A DNA stretch of 6,979 nt from Eubacteriales bacterium (GCA_030527765.1 JAUNAE010000200.1:1-6979), one strand, 5' to 3'; shown: positions 1-6,925, counted from the stretch's first letter. A program made the numbers and translations. The notes: generated by a model from the sequence alone, not told the origin.

Positions 1-94
1 CTATTTTGAAAGGAATGTAAGTCGCAGGGGTTGCATCTCGATTTACAATTCACGTAACGATAAACAAAGACGAACAAAAATGTAGAGGTGCAAT
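1..94. other. 5' leader upstream of the esterase operon, no gene called
   Basis: This stretch precedes the first operon gene. One forward frame stays open from base 2 to a TAG at 83-85, but its 27 residues are basic and resemble no protein I know. Another frame stops at 18-20 and could be the last codons of an upstream gene. Neither can be called from so little sequence. I see no convincing -35/-10 pair: TTGCAT at 31-36 has no good -10 at 16-18 bases. A loose dyad TG-N5-CG-N5-CA at 32-47 recalls LacI/CcpA-type operators but is too degenerate to call. The operon promoter may lie upstream of the window. Confidence 0.4.
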
Positions 95-1618
95 ATGCTT
101 ACATTAGCAAAGATTTTCCAAAACGGGATGACTTTTCAAAGAGATAAGAAGATTCGAATCTGGGGAAAAAGTGAAGAGGATGATTGGTTGAGGGTATATC
201 TCAATGACGGCATTTTATTGGATACTAAGATTCCTTCCGGGGATTTTGAAATTTTTCTTCCAAGTCAGAAGGCTGTGGAAAATGCAGTACTTCGTTTGGA
301 AACAAAGTTTCAGACCATTGTTTTAGATAGGATAGATATTGGAGAAGTATGGATTGCAGGAGGACAGAGCAATATGGAATTCTCCATGATCTATGACCAG
401 GACAGGGAATCGTATAATCATAGCTATATGGATCAGCATCTTAGATTCTATGATGTGGCAGAATTTGCTTATGATCCGGAACAGGAGAGACTGTTGAAGG
501 ATACTTCTCATTGGGATCGTTGGATGTGTTGTGATGGACAGGATACGAAATGGTTCTCGGCTGTGGGATTCCATTTTGCAAAAAGACTTCGCGATGAATT
601 AAATGTTCCGGTTGCGGTTGTTGGATGCAACTGGGGAGGAACGACAGCTTCCACCTGGATGGATGAAAAGATTTTATCAGAAGATGAGATTTTAAAGGTC
701 TATATTGAGGATTATGAAACAGCTGTTGCAAGCCGTTCTGAGAAGAAATATGAACGTGTAGAGCACATAAAAAGAAAAATCGGATTTGGATCGCAGATGG
801 AGGCGACGGAAGATCCAGGACTTATGAATGTTCACGACAAGCCAACAACATGGGTCGAAAAACTTGCAATGAAGATTATTTGGAAATATAGCTTAAAGGG
901 ACATTATGATCCGAATCGCCCTGGGGCATTATATCACATGATGCTATCTCAGATAGCAGGTTTTGCGGCTCGTGGAGTTATCTGGTATCAAGGTGAATCC
1001 GATGAGCATCATGCAGAAATTTACGGTCGATTATTCGAAAAAATGATTGGGTGCTGGAGAGATGTATGGAGGGAAGAATTGCCCTTCATCTTTGTGCAAT
1101 TGGCACCGTGGGAAGAGTGGCTTGCGATGAATGGATTGAATTATCCTGTTGTCAGACAACAGCAGCAGATTGTAGAGGATACAGTACCAAATACTTATAT
1201 GGCATCTATTATGGATCTAGGACTCCGCTATGATATTCATCCGAAGAACAAAAAGCCGGTTGGAAACAGATTGGCATTATTGGCATTAGATAATATCTAC
1301 GAAAAGCATCAGAAGTATGCAAGAGCGCCAAGGATGAAACAAATTATACGAGAGGGAAAAAATATCGATGTGGAGTTCCTTTATTGCGAAGATGGATTAG
1401 TCGGAGATCTGAATCTGAGCGATCTCTTTAATATCTGTCAGAATGGAAAAAGGATACCATATCTGGCAAGTATTAAAGGAAAACATGTGAAGATTAGTTG
1501 TCATGGATTAATGGATGGACCCGCAAGTATCAGTTTTGGATATCGTGATTATCTGGTTATGACATTGAAAAATAAAGGTGGCCTGACAGCGAGACCTTTT
1601 GCACCGATCAACATATAG
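95..1618 (+). CDS. Sialate O-acetylesterase-like SGNH carbohydrate esterase, cytoplasmic
   Basis: This 507-residue protein resembles the sialate O-acetylesterase family (SASA/DUF303), which removes O-acetyl groups from sugars. A small N-terminal beta domain (about 1-80) leads into the SGNH hydrolase core (about 85-400) and a C-terminal beta region (about 405-507). The nucleophile motif is G90-Q-S92-N-M-E95. The glycine-rich NWGGT motif lies near residues 180-184, the conserved Q299-G-E301-S-D303 block follows, and the catalytic pair is D380-x-H382 in the motif DIHPKNK. All expected catalytic residues are present. There is no signal peptide, so it should act in the cytoplasm on imported sugars. 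The ATG is preceded by AGAGGTG at 84-90. It is the first visible gene of the operon, 15 bases before the GH1 gene. No sialidase, NanA or NanE is nearby, so sialic acid is probably not the substrate; another acetylated glycoside is more likely. The family is confident, the substrate unknown. Confidence 0.88.
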   Translation: MLTLAKIFQNGMTFQRDKKIRIWGKSEEDDWLRVYLNDGILLDTKIPSGDFEIFLPSQKAVENAVLRLETKFQTIVLDRIDIGEVWIAGGQSNMEFSMIYDQDRESYNHSYMDQHLRFYDVAEFAYDPEQERLLKDTSHWDRWMCCDGQDTKWFSAVGFHFAKRLRDELNVPVAVVGCNWGGTTASTWMDEKILSEDEILKVYIEDYETAVASRSEKKYERVEHIKRKIGFGSQMEATEDPGLMNVHDKPTTWVEKLAMKIIWKYSLKGHYDPNRPGALYHMMLSQIAGFAARGVIWYQGESDEHHAEIYGRLFEKMIGCWRDVWREELPFIFVQLAPWEEWLAMNGLNYPVVRQQQQIVEDTVPNTYMASIMDLGLRYDIHPKNKKPVGNRLALLALDNIYEKHQKYARAPRMKQIIREGKNIDVEFLYCEDGLVGDLNLSDLFNICQNGKRIPYLASIKGKHVKISCHGLMDGPASISFGYRDYLVMTLKNKGGLTARPFAPINI

Positions 1619-1633
1619 AAAAAGGAGCATAAT

Positions 1634-2938
1634 ATGGGATTTTCAAATGATTTTTTATGGGGAGCAGCAAGTGCGGCACATCAGGTAGAAGGTGCTTACA
1701 ATGAAGATGGGAAAGGACTCGGAATCTGGGATGTCCTTTATGAAGGACATACAAACAGAAATGAAAACGGTAAGGTATCCTGTGATCATTATCATCACAT
1801 GAAAGAGGATGTTGCCCTGATGAAGGAAATTGGTTTGAAGTCATACCGTTTTTCTATCAGCTGGCCAAGAGTGATGCCTGAGGCAGGAATGATTAATGAA
1901 AAGGGGCTGGAATTTTACAGTTCATTGGTGGATGAACTAGTGCAGTCCGGCATTGAGCCAATGGTAACGTTATTTCATTGGAATCTCCCTATGTGGATGC
2001 ATGAAAAGGGGGGCTGGGAGAACGAAGAAATCGTATCCTTTTTCTGTGATTACACAAAAGCAGTGGTTGAAAAATTATCAGATCGGGTTACCTATTGGAT
2101 GACATTGAATGAGCCACAGATGTTCTCGACCCTGGGCTATGTATCTGGAGAACATGCTCCTTTCCTGCAGAAACCGGAAATGATTGGAGCAGTTACGAGA
2201 AATGCGATGCTATGCCATGGAAATGCTGTGAAAATCATTCGTGCGCTTGCGGCTAAGAAACCAAAGGTTGGAATGGCACCTACCGGAAATGGAATTACTC
2301 CACTTGGAAACAAAGAAGAAGATATCGAATTTGCTAAGGCCCTCAATTGGTCAGATAAAACCGCATCCTTCGGAAATGACTGGTGGCAGGATGTGATGAT
2401 TTTAGGTCAGGTTCCTAAAGCACTTCAACCTGTGATTTCAGAAGAAGATTTGAAGACCATCGTACAGCCTCTGGATTTCTGTGGATATAATATCTACCAG
2501 TCAATGAATTATTCAGGTATGATTCCAAATCCAAACATGTATGAAGGGGTAGCAAGAACTGCTATGGGATGGGCTGTAACACCGGAAATCATTTACTGGA
2601 TGACAAAATTTATGTATGAGAGATATCAACTTCCAATTTTGATCACAGAAAACGGAATGGCAAACTGTGACTGGAAGATGATGGATGGAACAGTGCATGA
2701 TCCGCAAAGAACGGACTTTATTCATCGCTACCTGTGTGAATTAAAGAAGGCAGTTGATGAGGGAATTCCAGTGATCGGATATACGTATTGGTCATTTATG
2801 GACAATTACGAGTGGGCAGAAGGGTATGACAAGAGATTCGGACTTGTCTATGTGGACTATCGTACGCAGGAGCGTACGCTGAAAGATTCTGCAAAGTTTT
2901 ATGCAGAGGTCATTGCAAACAACGGTGAAAATTTATAA
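1634..2938 (+). CDS. GH1 beta-glucosidase (non-phosphorylated substrate type)
   Basis: This 434-residue protein is a glycoside hydrolase family 1 enzyme, a single TIM barrel that releases beta-linked glucose (or a related sugar) with retention. The N-terminal signature FLWGAASAAHQVEGA starts at residue 7. H115 lies in the motif LFHWNLP. The acid/base E160 lies in TLNEP and the nucleophile E339 in ITENG. Near the C-terminus D390-N-Y-E393-W-A-E396-G-Y is followed by KRFG. E393-W at this place is the glucose O4/O6-binding pair of ordinary beta-glucosidases, whereas 6-phospho-beta-glucosidases carry a serine and lysine-based phosphate pocket there. PTS-imported phospho-sugars are therefore unlikely. 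Length is at the short end of normal for bacterial GH1. There is no signal peptide. AAAGGAG at 1621-1627 sits six bases before the ATG. It probably removes a beta-glucosyl unit after its neighbours deacylate or trim the substrate; the exact glycoside is unknown. Confidence 0.95.
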   Translation: MGFSNDFLWGAASAAHQVEGAYNEDGKGLGIWDVLYEGHTNRNENGKVSCDHYHHMKEDVALMKEIGLKSYRFSISWPRVMPEAGMINEKGLEFYSSLVDELVQSGIEPMVTLFHWNLPMWMHEKGGWENEEIVSFFCDYTKAVVEKLSDRVTYWMTLNEPQMFSTLGYVSGEHAPFLQKPEMIGAVTRNAMLCHGNAVKIIRALAAKKPKVGMAPTGNGITPLGNKEEDIEFAKALNWSDKTASFGNDWWQDVMILGQVPKALQPVISEEDLKTIVQPLDFCGYNIYQSMNYSGMIPNPNMYEGVARTAMGWAVTPEIIYWMTKFMYERYQLPILITENGMANCDWKMMDGTVHDPQRTDFIHRYLCELKKAVDEGIPVIGYTYWSFMDNYEWAEGYDKRFGLVYVDYRTQERTLKDSAKFYAEVIANNGENL

Positions 2939-2957
2939 CTGATTTGGAGGTTTTAAT

Positions 2958-3941
2958 ATGAAGACAGGTTCTGTAAAGCTTTGGGAAAAAGAGGAATATA
3001 CTTATCCGGCAGTCGGAGAATTTATCCCCAATATTCATTATTATTTACATGATGAGGATGATCAGATGAGACCGGCAGTGGTAGTTGTTCCGGGTGGAGC
3101 ATATCGTGTGGTATCTCATACAGAAGGAGAAATAGTTGCTCTTGATTTTTATGAGAGGGGTTACAACACTTTTGTTGTTACTTATACAACAAATATCATC
3201 AATCAGCAGGCTCTCAGGTTTCAGCCCCTTCAGGATATATCAGCAGCAGTATCATATGTAAGAGCAAATGCAGAGAATCTCCATGTAGTTTCAAACAAAG
3301 TTACAGTGTGTGGATTCTCAGCAGGTTCCCATCTGACAGGAAGTCTTGCTGTACATTGGGATGCTCCTGAAGTTCAGGCGATTGAAAAATGTCAAAATAA
3401 CAGACCGGATGCAGTCATTCTGTCTTACCCGGTTATTACATCTGGGGAGTATGCCCACAGAGACTCTTTTGTTGCATTGTTAGGCGAAGATGCCACTGAG
3501 GAAGAATTGGAATATATGTCATTGGAGAAGCAGGTGACACCAAATACTCCACCGGTATTCCTGTGGCAGACAGTTACAGATGAAACTGTACCTGTAGAAA
3601 ACAGTTATCTTATGGCAGAAGCCTGCAAAAAAAATGACGTACCTTATGAACATCATGTATTTCCTCAAGGTCCTCACGGAATGTCACTTGGAAATGAAAA
3701 ATGGGCAGCTGGGGATTATGCGGGAACCTATACAATGGAACAGACGATTGAGGTGTTTCAGATGATGCTGGATAACGGAATTACTCTTCCTTCTCCGTTT
3801 GATCAGCTTAACATTCCAAAGGGAACAAATATCAAACCAATGGCAGACGAGACAATTCGCGCCAGTATTTTACCTCAGAATGCAGATCAAAGTGTGGCAA
3901 TGTGGCCGACGCTTGCAGACCTGTGGATGAAAAGATTTTAG
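2958..3941 (+). CDS. Alpha/beta-hydrolase esterase (Aes/acetylxylan-esterase-like)
   Basis: This 327-residue protein has an alpha/beta-hydrolase fold of the COG0657 (Aes)/BD-FAE kind, which cleaves small acyl or feruloyl esters. The oxyanion-hole motif is P45-G-G-A-Y49. The nucleophile elbow is G119-F-S121-A-G123, followed by SH as in carbohydrate esterases. The likely triad is S121, D208 (in TDETVP) and H240 (in GPHGMSLG). The final helix, ending WPTLADLWMKRF, resembles the usual C-terminal helix of these esterases, but about 50 residues (roughly 255-310) separate H240 and its helix from it, longer than I would expect. No signal peptide is seen, so it acts inside the cell. GGAGG at 2946-2950 sits seven bases before the ATG. 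Its fold is unrelated to the SGNH esterase at 95-1618, so the operon encodes two different ester-cleaving chemistries. The acyl group and sugar are not evident from sequence. Confidence 0.87.
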   Translation: MKTGSVKLWEKEEYTYPAVGEFIPNIHYYLHDEDDQMRPAVVVVPGGAYRVVSHTEGEIVALDFYERGYNTFVVTYTTNIINQQALRFQPLQDISAAVSYVRANAENLHVVSNKVTVCGFSAGSHLTGSLAVHWDAPEVQAIEKCQNNRPDAVILSYPVITSGEYAHRDSFVALLGEDATEEELEYMSLEKQVTPNTPPVFLWQTVTDETVPVENSYLMAEACKKNDVPYEHHVFPQGPHGMSLGNEKWAAGDYAGTYTMEQTIEVFQMMLDNGITLPSPFDQLNIPKGTNIKPMADETIRASILPQNADQSVAMWPTLADLWMKRF

Positions 3942-3956
3942 CAAAGGAGAAACGGT

Positions 3957-5480
3957 ATGGCATCCTTCAGTGTGATGGAAGATTTTGAAATTATCAAGAA
4001 TGATTCTTTTTTAGAAAAAGCGGATCAGGCAAAGACACCGTTTTTTCATGAGAAAAGAATTCCGTTAAATATTTTCAAACTGAAAGATAAGGGATTTGGC
4101 AGGGGTGACAGGATCACTTTGGATATGGGAGAACATCTTGTTGGACATATCACTTTTTCTCTTGGATTCACGGGAAGTCATCCGGATGCCCCGCTCTATC
4201 TCAGACTGAGATTTGCTGAACACGAATCAGAGCTTCAGTCCTCCATGGAGACATATGATGGCTGGCTATCAAAGAGTTGGATTCAGGAGGAAATGATCCA
4301 TGTGGATATACTTCCGGCTTGTGTTACACTGCCTAGAAGATATGCATTTCGCTACGTGGAGATTACTGTACTTGACACATCTCAAAAATATAAGGTCATT
4401 TTTGAAGATATCAGCGTTGATGCAATCACATCTGCCAATGCAGAGAATATTTGCAAAAGGGATTTTGGTGAAACGATTTTAAATGAAATCGATCAGGCAG
4501 GAATCAGAACGCTTCGAGACTGTATGCAGGATGTTTTCGAAGATGGACCCAAAAGAGATCGAAGGTTGTGGCTGGGAGATCTGAGACTTCAGGCTCTTAC
4601 AAATTATATGACCTTCAAAAATTATGATCTGGTAAAGAGATGTCTCTATCTCTTTGCAGGACTAAGCTTCAATGAAGGGAAAATTTCAGCATGTCTGTTT
4701 ACAGAACCAACCTACGAGCCGGATGATACATACCTGGTAGATTATGCCCTATTGTATGTTCCAACACTTTGGGAATACTATCAGGCATCCAATGATAAAG
4801 AAACTTTGAAAGAACTCTACGCCACAGCACAGAAACAGATTAATCTTGTTTCAGCTACCAGGGATAAAGAGGAGCTTCTTGAAGATCAAGGAGAGAAGTT
4901 CTGGTGTTTTTTGGATTGGGGTAATGGATTAAACAAACACGCAGGTGCAAATGCAGTACTTTTATACACTTTAAACTATGGAATCAGGATGGCAGAAGTG
5001 CTGGAGGACATGCAAAGGGTACAGGAATTATCTGATCTGCAAAAAAATCTGAAAGCATCAATTCTGGAAAAGTTCTGGGATAATGAGAGAAAACTGTTTG
5101 TCAGCGGACCTGAATCACAGATTTCCATGGCTTCACAGATATGGATGATTCTTGCTGGTGCGGTATCGGAATCAGAAGGTGCAGACATACTGGAAAGAGC
5201 AATGAAAAATCCGGATACTGTGCAAATGCAGACCCCTTACATCTATCATTACTATGTAACAGCTTTGATTCAGTGTGGTAATGCAGATGAAGCAAAATCT
5301 GTCATAAGAGACTATTGGGGCGGCATGATTAATGCCGGTGCAGACACTTTCTGGGAAGTGTTTGATCCGAAAAATCCGGACTTTTCACCCTATGGATCAG
5401 CAGCACTCAATAGCTTCTGCCATGCCTGGAGCTGTACACCAACTTATTTGTTGAGAACGGTTTTTGGGGGTAAGGAATAA
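3957..5480 (+). CDS. Compact GH78-like alpha-L-rhamnosidase homologue
   Basis: This 507-residue protein matches the six-hairpin (alpha/alpha)6 barrel of alpha-L-rhamnosidases. A beta-sandwich of about 150 residues precedes the barrel. The GH78 signature is visible as D196-G-P-K-R-D201-R-R-L-W-L-G-D208. From the family's known pattern, D196 and D208 match conserved acidic residues, while D201 sits where the general acid is glutamate in well-studied enzymes. The likely base is E467 in the motif ADTFWEVF, and H489 lies in HAWSCTPTYLL, the typical end of the barrel. The protein stops just after this motif, so the usual C-terminal beta-sandwich is absent, and it is much shorter than classical GH78 enzymes. 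No signal peptide is seen. AAAGGAG at 3943-3949 supports the ATG. It probably removes an alpha-linked rhamnose or similar sugar from an oligosaccharide or plant glycoside; a different sugar, or weak activity, is possible given the Asp substitution. Confidence 0.8.
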   Translation: MASFSVMEDFEIIKNDSFLEKADQAKTPFFHEKRIPLNIFKLKDKGFGRGDRITLDMGEHLVGHITFSLGFTGSHPDAPLYLRLRFAEHESELQSSMETYDGWLSKSWIQEEMIHVDILPACVTLPRRYAFRYVEITVLDTSQKYKVIFEDISVDAITSANAENICKRDFGETILNEIDQAGIRTLRDCMQDVFEDGPKRDRRLWLGDLRLQALTNYMTFKNYDLVKRCLYLFAGLSFNEGKISACLFTEPTYEPDDTYLVDYALLYVPTLWEYYQASNDKETLKELYATAQKQINLVSATRDKEELLEDQGEKFWCFLDWGNGLNKHAGANAVLLYTLNYGIRMAEVLEDMQRVQELSDLQKNLKASILEKFWDNERKLFVSGPESQISMASQIWMILAGAVSESEGADILERAMKNPDTVQMQTPYIYHYYVTALIQCGNADEAKSVIRDYWGGMINAGADTFWEVFDPKNPDFSPYGSAALNSFCHAWSCTPTYLLRTVFGGKE

Positions 5481-5485
5481 AGGAG
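5479..5485 (+). promoter_or_regulatory. Shine-Dalgarno site overlapping the upstream stop codon
   Basis: AAAGGAG spans the last two bases of the TAA stop of the GH78-like gene (5478-5480) and sits six bases before the ATG at 5492. Ribosomes finishing the upstream gene would release on the initiation site of the transporter gene, so translation of the two is probably coupled. This supports one transcript carrying the enzymes and the transporter. Confidence 0.75.
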
Positions 5486-5491
5486 AAACAA

Positions 5492-6412
5492 ATGGAAGTT
5501 ATAACTGCCATTATTCCGGTTGTTGTTTTAATCGGTATAGGAATTTTTTGTAAGCAATCAGGACTTGTATCTGCGAGAGGAATGGCTGATGTAAAAACAA
5601 TCATTGCCAATATTATGTTGCCGGTTACATTGTTTCATGCGCTTGGCAATGCAAATTATGACAAGGATACAATCAGAATTGTGATACTTTTTTTGCTGGT
5701 TGAGATTGCAGCAATGTTAGTTGGTTATCCGCTGAAAAGGCTAATCAAAAATGAAAATAGTAAATTTTTGCCAATTCTTCTTACAACTGCAGAAAATGGG
5801 ATGCTTGGTTATCCACTGTACATTATTCTATGCGGGCAGGAAAATCTTGGATATATGGCAACCATTGATATTGCTGTAACTGCTTTTGGTTTTTCCGTGT
5901 GGAGTTCAGTGATTTCGCAAATCGATTCGGGCGATAAAATCAGCGGAAAAAGTATCTTCCTATCTGCAATTAAAAATCCTTGTCTTTGGGGAGTTGTACT
6001 GGGTGTTGCAGCAGGCGTAAGCGGCGCTATGAACTGGTTGATGACAAGTCCTATTAATGCACTTTATAACAGTACGGAAAGTCTGATTGTTGCTCCAATT
6101 TCGACCATGATTCTGATAGCTCTTGGATATGATCTTGTGTTTGACAAAGAACGTATAATGGATGTTATCCCAGCTGTTGCAATCAGATATATTGTTCAGA
6201 TTGTACTTCTGTTGATTGTCTGGCAGCTTATTGGTAAATCTGTAGCATATGAAATGCAAACTGCCATTTTATTATTCTTCTTTTTACCTGTCGCATTTTC
6301 AAGTCAAGTGTATGTAAGTCAGGAAAATAGTAGATCCTTCATTGCTTCCTTCGTCTCACTCTACTCCGTTATTTCTATTTTTGCATTTGCAGTCCTGTTA
6401 GTTGTAAGATGA
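5492..6412 (+). CDS. AEC-family (auxin efflux carrier/malonate-type) transporter
   Basis: This 306-residue integral membrane protein belongs to the AEC family (PF03547). Members move organic anions such as malate or malonate in bacteria, or auxin in plants. About ten membrane segments are visible, roughly at 3-20, 34-51, 61-79, 92-114, 122-142, 161-183, 196-215, 226-246, 256-275 and 284-305. Two five-helix halves are suggested. Each half has a broken helix typical of the family: E101-N-G-M-L-G-Y-P108 in the fourth segment and the P266-containing LPVAFSSQVY in the ninth. The start is set by AAAGGAG overlapping the preceding stop, and the gap of 11 bases places it in the enzyme operon. It is not a known sugar-importer type. 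I infer that it carries an organic acid or aglycone-like anion made by the esterases, outward or inward; direction and substrate cannot be read from sequence. Confidence 0.88.
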   Translation: MEVITAIIPVVVLIGIGIFCKQSGLVSARGMADVKTIIANIMLPVTLFHALGNANYDKDTIRIVILFLLVEIAAMLVGYPLKRLIKNENSKFLPILLTTAENGMLGYPLYIILCGQENLGYMATIDIAVTAFGFSVWSSVISQIDSGDKISGKSIFLSAIKNPCLWGVVLGVAAGVSGAMNWLMTSPINALYNSTESLIVAPISTMILIALGYDLVFDKERIMDVIPAVAIRYIVQIVLLLIVWQLIGKSVAYEMQTAILLFFFLPVAFSSQVYVSQENSRSFIASFVSLYSVISIFAFAVLLVVR

Positions 6413-6545
6413 AGCTACATACGGTTGTGGATATTTCTTTAAACACTGGGATGTAGGACCTTATGGAATTTAAGCCGTGCACGTTATTTCATCGGTCTTT
6501 TAGAATCAGCGCATATTTTCCTTTTTTTATTGGTAAATAGAAGAA
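6413..6545. other. Intergenic spacer between the enzyme operon and the toxin-antitoxin module
   Basis: No open frame of protein-like character is present. CTACAT at 6415-6420 and ATGTAG at 6451-6456 form a distant six-base inverted repeat, and CGTGCACG at 6476-6483 is an eight-base palindrome. A T-rich run lies at about 6520-6530. No GC-rich hairpin directly precedes that run, so I do not call an intrinsic terminator. How the upstream operon ends is not visible here. Confidence 0.6.
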
Positions 6546-6574
6546 TTGACAAGTAACGACATCAGCGTTACACT
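6546..6574 (+). promoter_or_regulatory. Sigma-A-type promoter of the antitoxin gene
   Basis: A perfect -35 TTGACA (6546-6551) is separated by 17 bases from TACACT (6569-6574), which matches four of six -10 positions. Transcription should begin at about 6580-6582, right at the antitoxin Shine-Dalgarno site, giving a very short 5' leader. The TTG of the -35 box is also an in-frame possible start codon 17 codons upstream of the ATG, but that reading has no Shine-Dalgarno site and is best rejected. Confidence 0.7.
6553..6571. promoter_or_regulatory. Perfect inverted repeat, likely antitoxin operator
   Basis: GTAACG (6553-6558) and CGTTAC (6566-6571) form a perfect six-base inverted repeat around a seven-base centre. 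It fills the promoter spacer and covers the first half of the -10 box. RelB/DinJ antitoxins are ribbon-helix-helix proteins that repress their own promoters by binding such dyads, so this is probably the autoregulatory operator. The role is inferred; the repeat is seen directly. Confidence 0.65.
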
Positions 6575-6580
6575 ATTCGA

Positions 6581-6588
6581 AAAGGAGG
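6581..6588 (+). promoter_or_regulatory. Strong Shine-Dalgarno site fixing the antitoxin start
   Basis: AAAGGAGG, a near-complete complement to the 16S rRNA tail, sits eight bases before the ATG at 6597. It selects that ATG over the upstream in-frame TTG at 6546, which overlaps the -35 box. Confidence 0.8.
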
Positions 6589-6596
6589 CGCTATTT

Positions 6597-6902
6597 ATGG
6601 AGAAATCAGCAACACTCAATTTGCGAGTAAATCCTACTTTGAAGTCTGACGCAGAGACAATTCTTTCGAGATTAGGAATTCCTATGTCTACTGCAGTGGA
6701 TATGTTTTTGAACCAAGTAGTGCTGGTTGGAGGTATTCCATTTTCAGTTACAGTACCGAAACCACCAGCAGATATTGATGTATCTCATATGACAGAAGCT
6801 CAGTTTCACGCTAAGATTCAGCGGGGATATGATGACTATAAAGAGGGCAGAGTGCAGGATGCTGCCGATGCATTTGCTAAATTTAGGGAGAGCCATTCGT
6901 GA
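6597..6902 (+). CDS. RelB/DinJ-family type II antitoxin
   Basis: This 101-residue protein resembles RelB/DinJ antitoxins, which bind and block a RelE/YafQ/ParE-like toxin and repress their own operon. An N-terminal ribbon-helix-helix DNA-binding region spans about 4-44: strand ATLNLRVNP, then two helices, the second within STAVDMFLNQ. It is followed by the family's GGIPF turn (45-49). The C-terminal part (about 64-101), with MTEAQFHAKIQRGYDDYKEG and AFAKFRESH, would be the toxin-wrapping region. The ATG is chosen because of AAAGGAGG at 6581-6588 and because the promoter lies immediately upstream. Its stop overlaps the next start (TGATG), as in intact toxin-antitoxin operons. The downstream toxin appears disrupted, so this may now be an orphan antitoxin able to act against related toxins elsewhere in the genome. 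The family is confident; the current role is inferred. Confidence 0.9.
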   Translation: MEKSATLNLRVNPTLKSDAETILSRLGIPMSTAVDMFLNQVVLVGGIPFSVTVPKPPADIDVSHMTEAQFHAKIQRGYDDYKEGRVQDAADAFAKFRESHS

Positions 6903-6925
6903 TGGAAATATATAGAATTAAAATC
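6902..6925 (+). pseudogene. 5' fragment of a RelE/ParE-type toxin gene, interrupted
   Basis: ATG at 6902 overlaps the antitoxin TGA (TGATG), the position where the cognate toxin is expected. The first eight codons read MEIYRIKI, like the opening strand of RelE/ParE-type toxins, which have about 90-100 residues. The frame then continues as GSSGVIVGEKHPQPQ and stops at TAA (6971-6973), giving only 23 residues that do not continue as a toxin. The break coincides with the apparent end of an insertion sequence at about 6926. I infer that the toxin is inactivated here; its remainder should lie beyond the element. Confidence 0.6.

Noticed and set aside
31..47. Possible LacI/CcpA-type operator or -35 box (TTGCAT; TG-N5-CG-N5-CA)
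   Set aside because: Spacing differs from the standard 14-base cre pattern, the half-sites are not complementary throughout, and no fitting -10 follows.
2..85. Open forward frame of 27 residues upstream of the first gene, possibly the end of another gene
   Set aside because: Short, basic and without recognisable motifs; the opening is truncated by the window edge and it cannot be told from chance.
95..1618. Sialic-acid catabolism role for the first esterase
   Set aside because: No sialidase, N-acetylneuraminate lyase, epimerase or sialic transporter is present; the family name alone does not fix the substrate.
2861..2878. Perfect seven-base inverted repeat CGTACGC-AGGA-GCGTACG in the GH1 gene
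   Set aside because: It lies inside well-supported coding sequence (RTQERT) and is explained by repeated Arg-Thr codons; no evidence of a regulatory role.
5960..6259. Reverse-strand open frame of 99 residues opposite the AEC gene, and other antisense frames across the operon
   Set aside because: They overlap genes with clear family motifs, have no Shine-Dalgarno support and show no recognisable protein features.
6415..6456. CTACAT/ATGTAG inverted repeat after the AEC gene as a terminator
   Set aside because: Arms are only six bases, 30 bases apart, low in GC and not followed by a T-run.
6505..6535. T-rich run before the antitoxin promoter as an intrinsic terminator
   Set aside because: No stable GC-rich hairpin directly upstream of the run.
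6546..6596. TTG at 6546 as the antitoxin start, giving 17 extra residues
   Set aside because: The TTG is part of a perfect -35 box, has no Shine-Dalgarno site, and the extension is unlike RelB/DinJ N-termini; the ATG at 6597 has AAAGGAGG.
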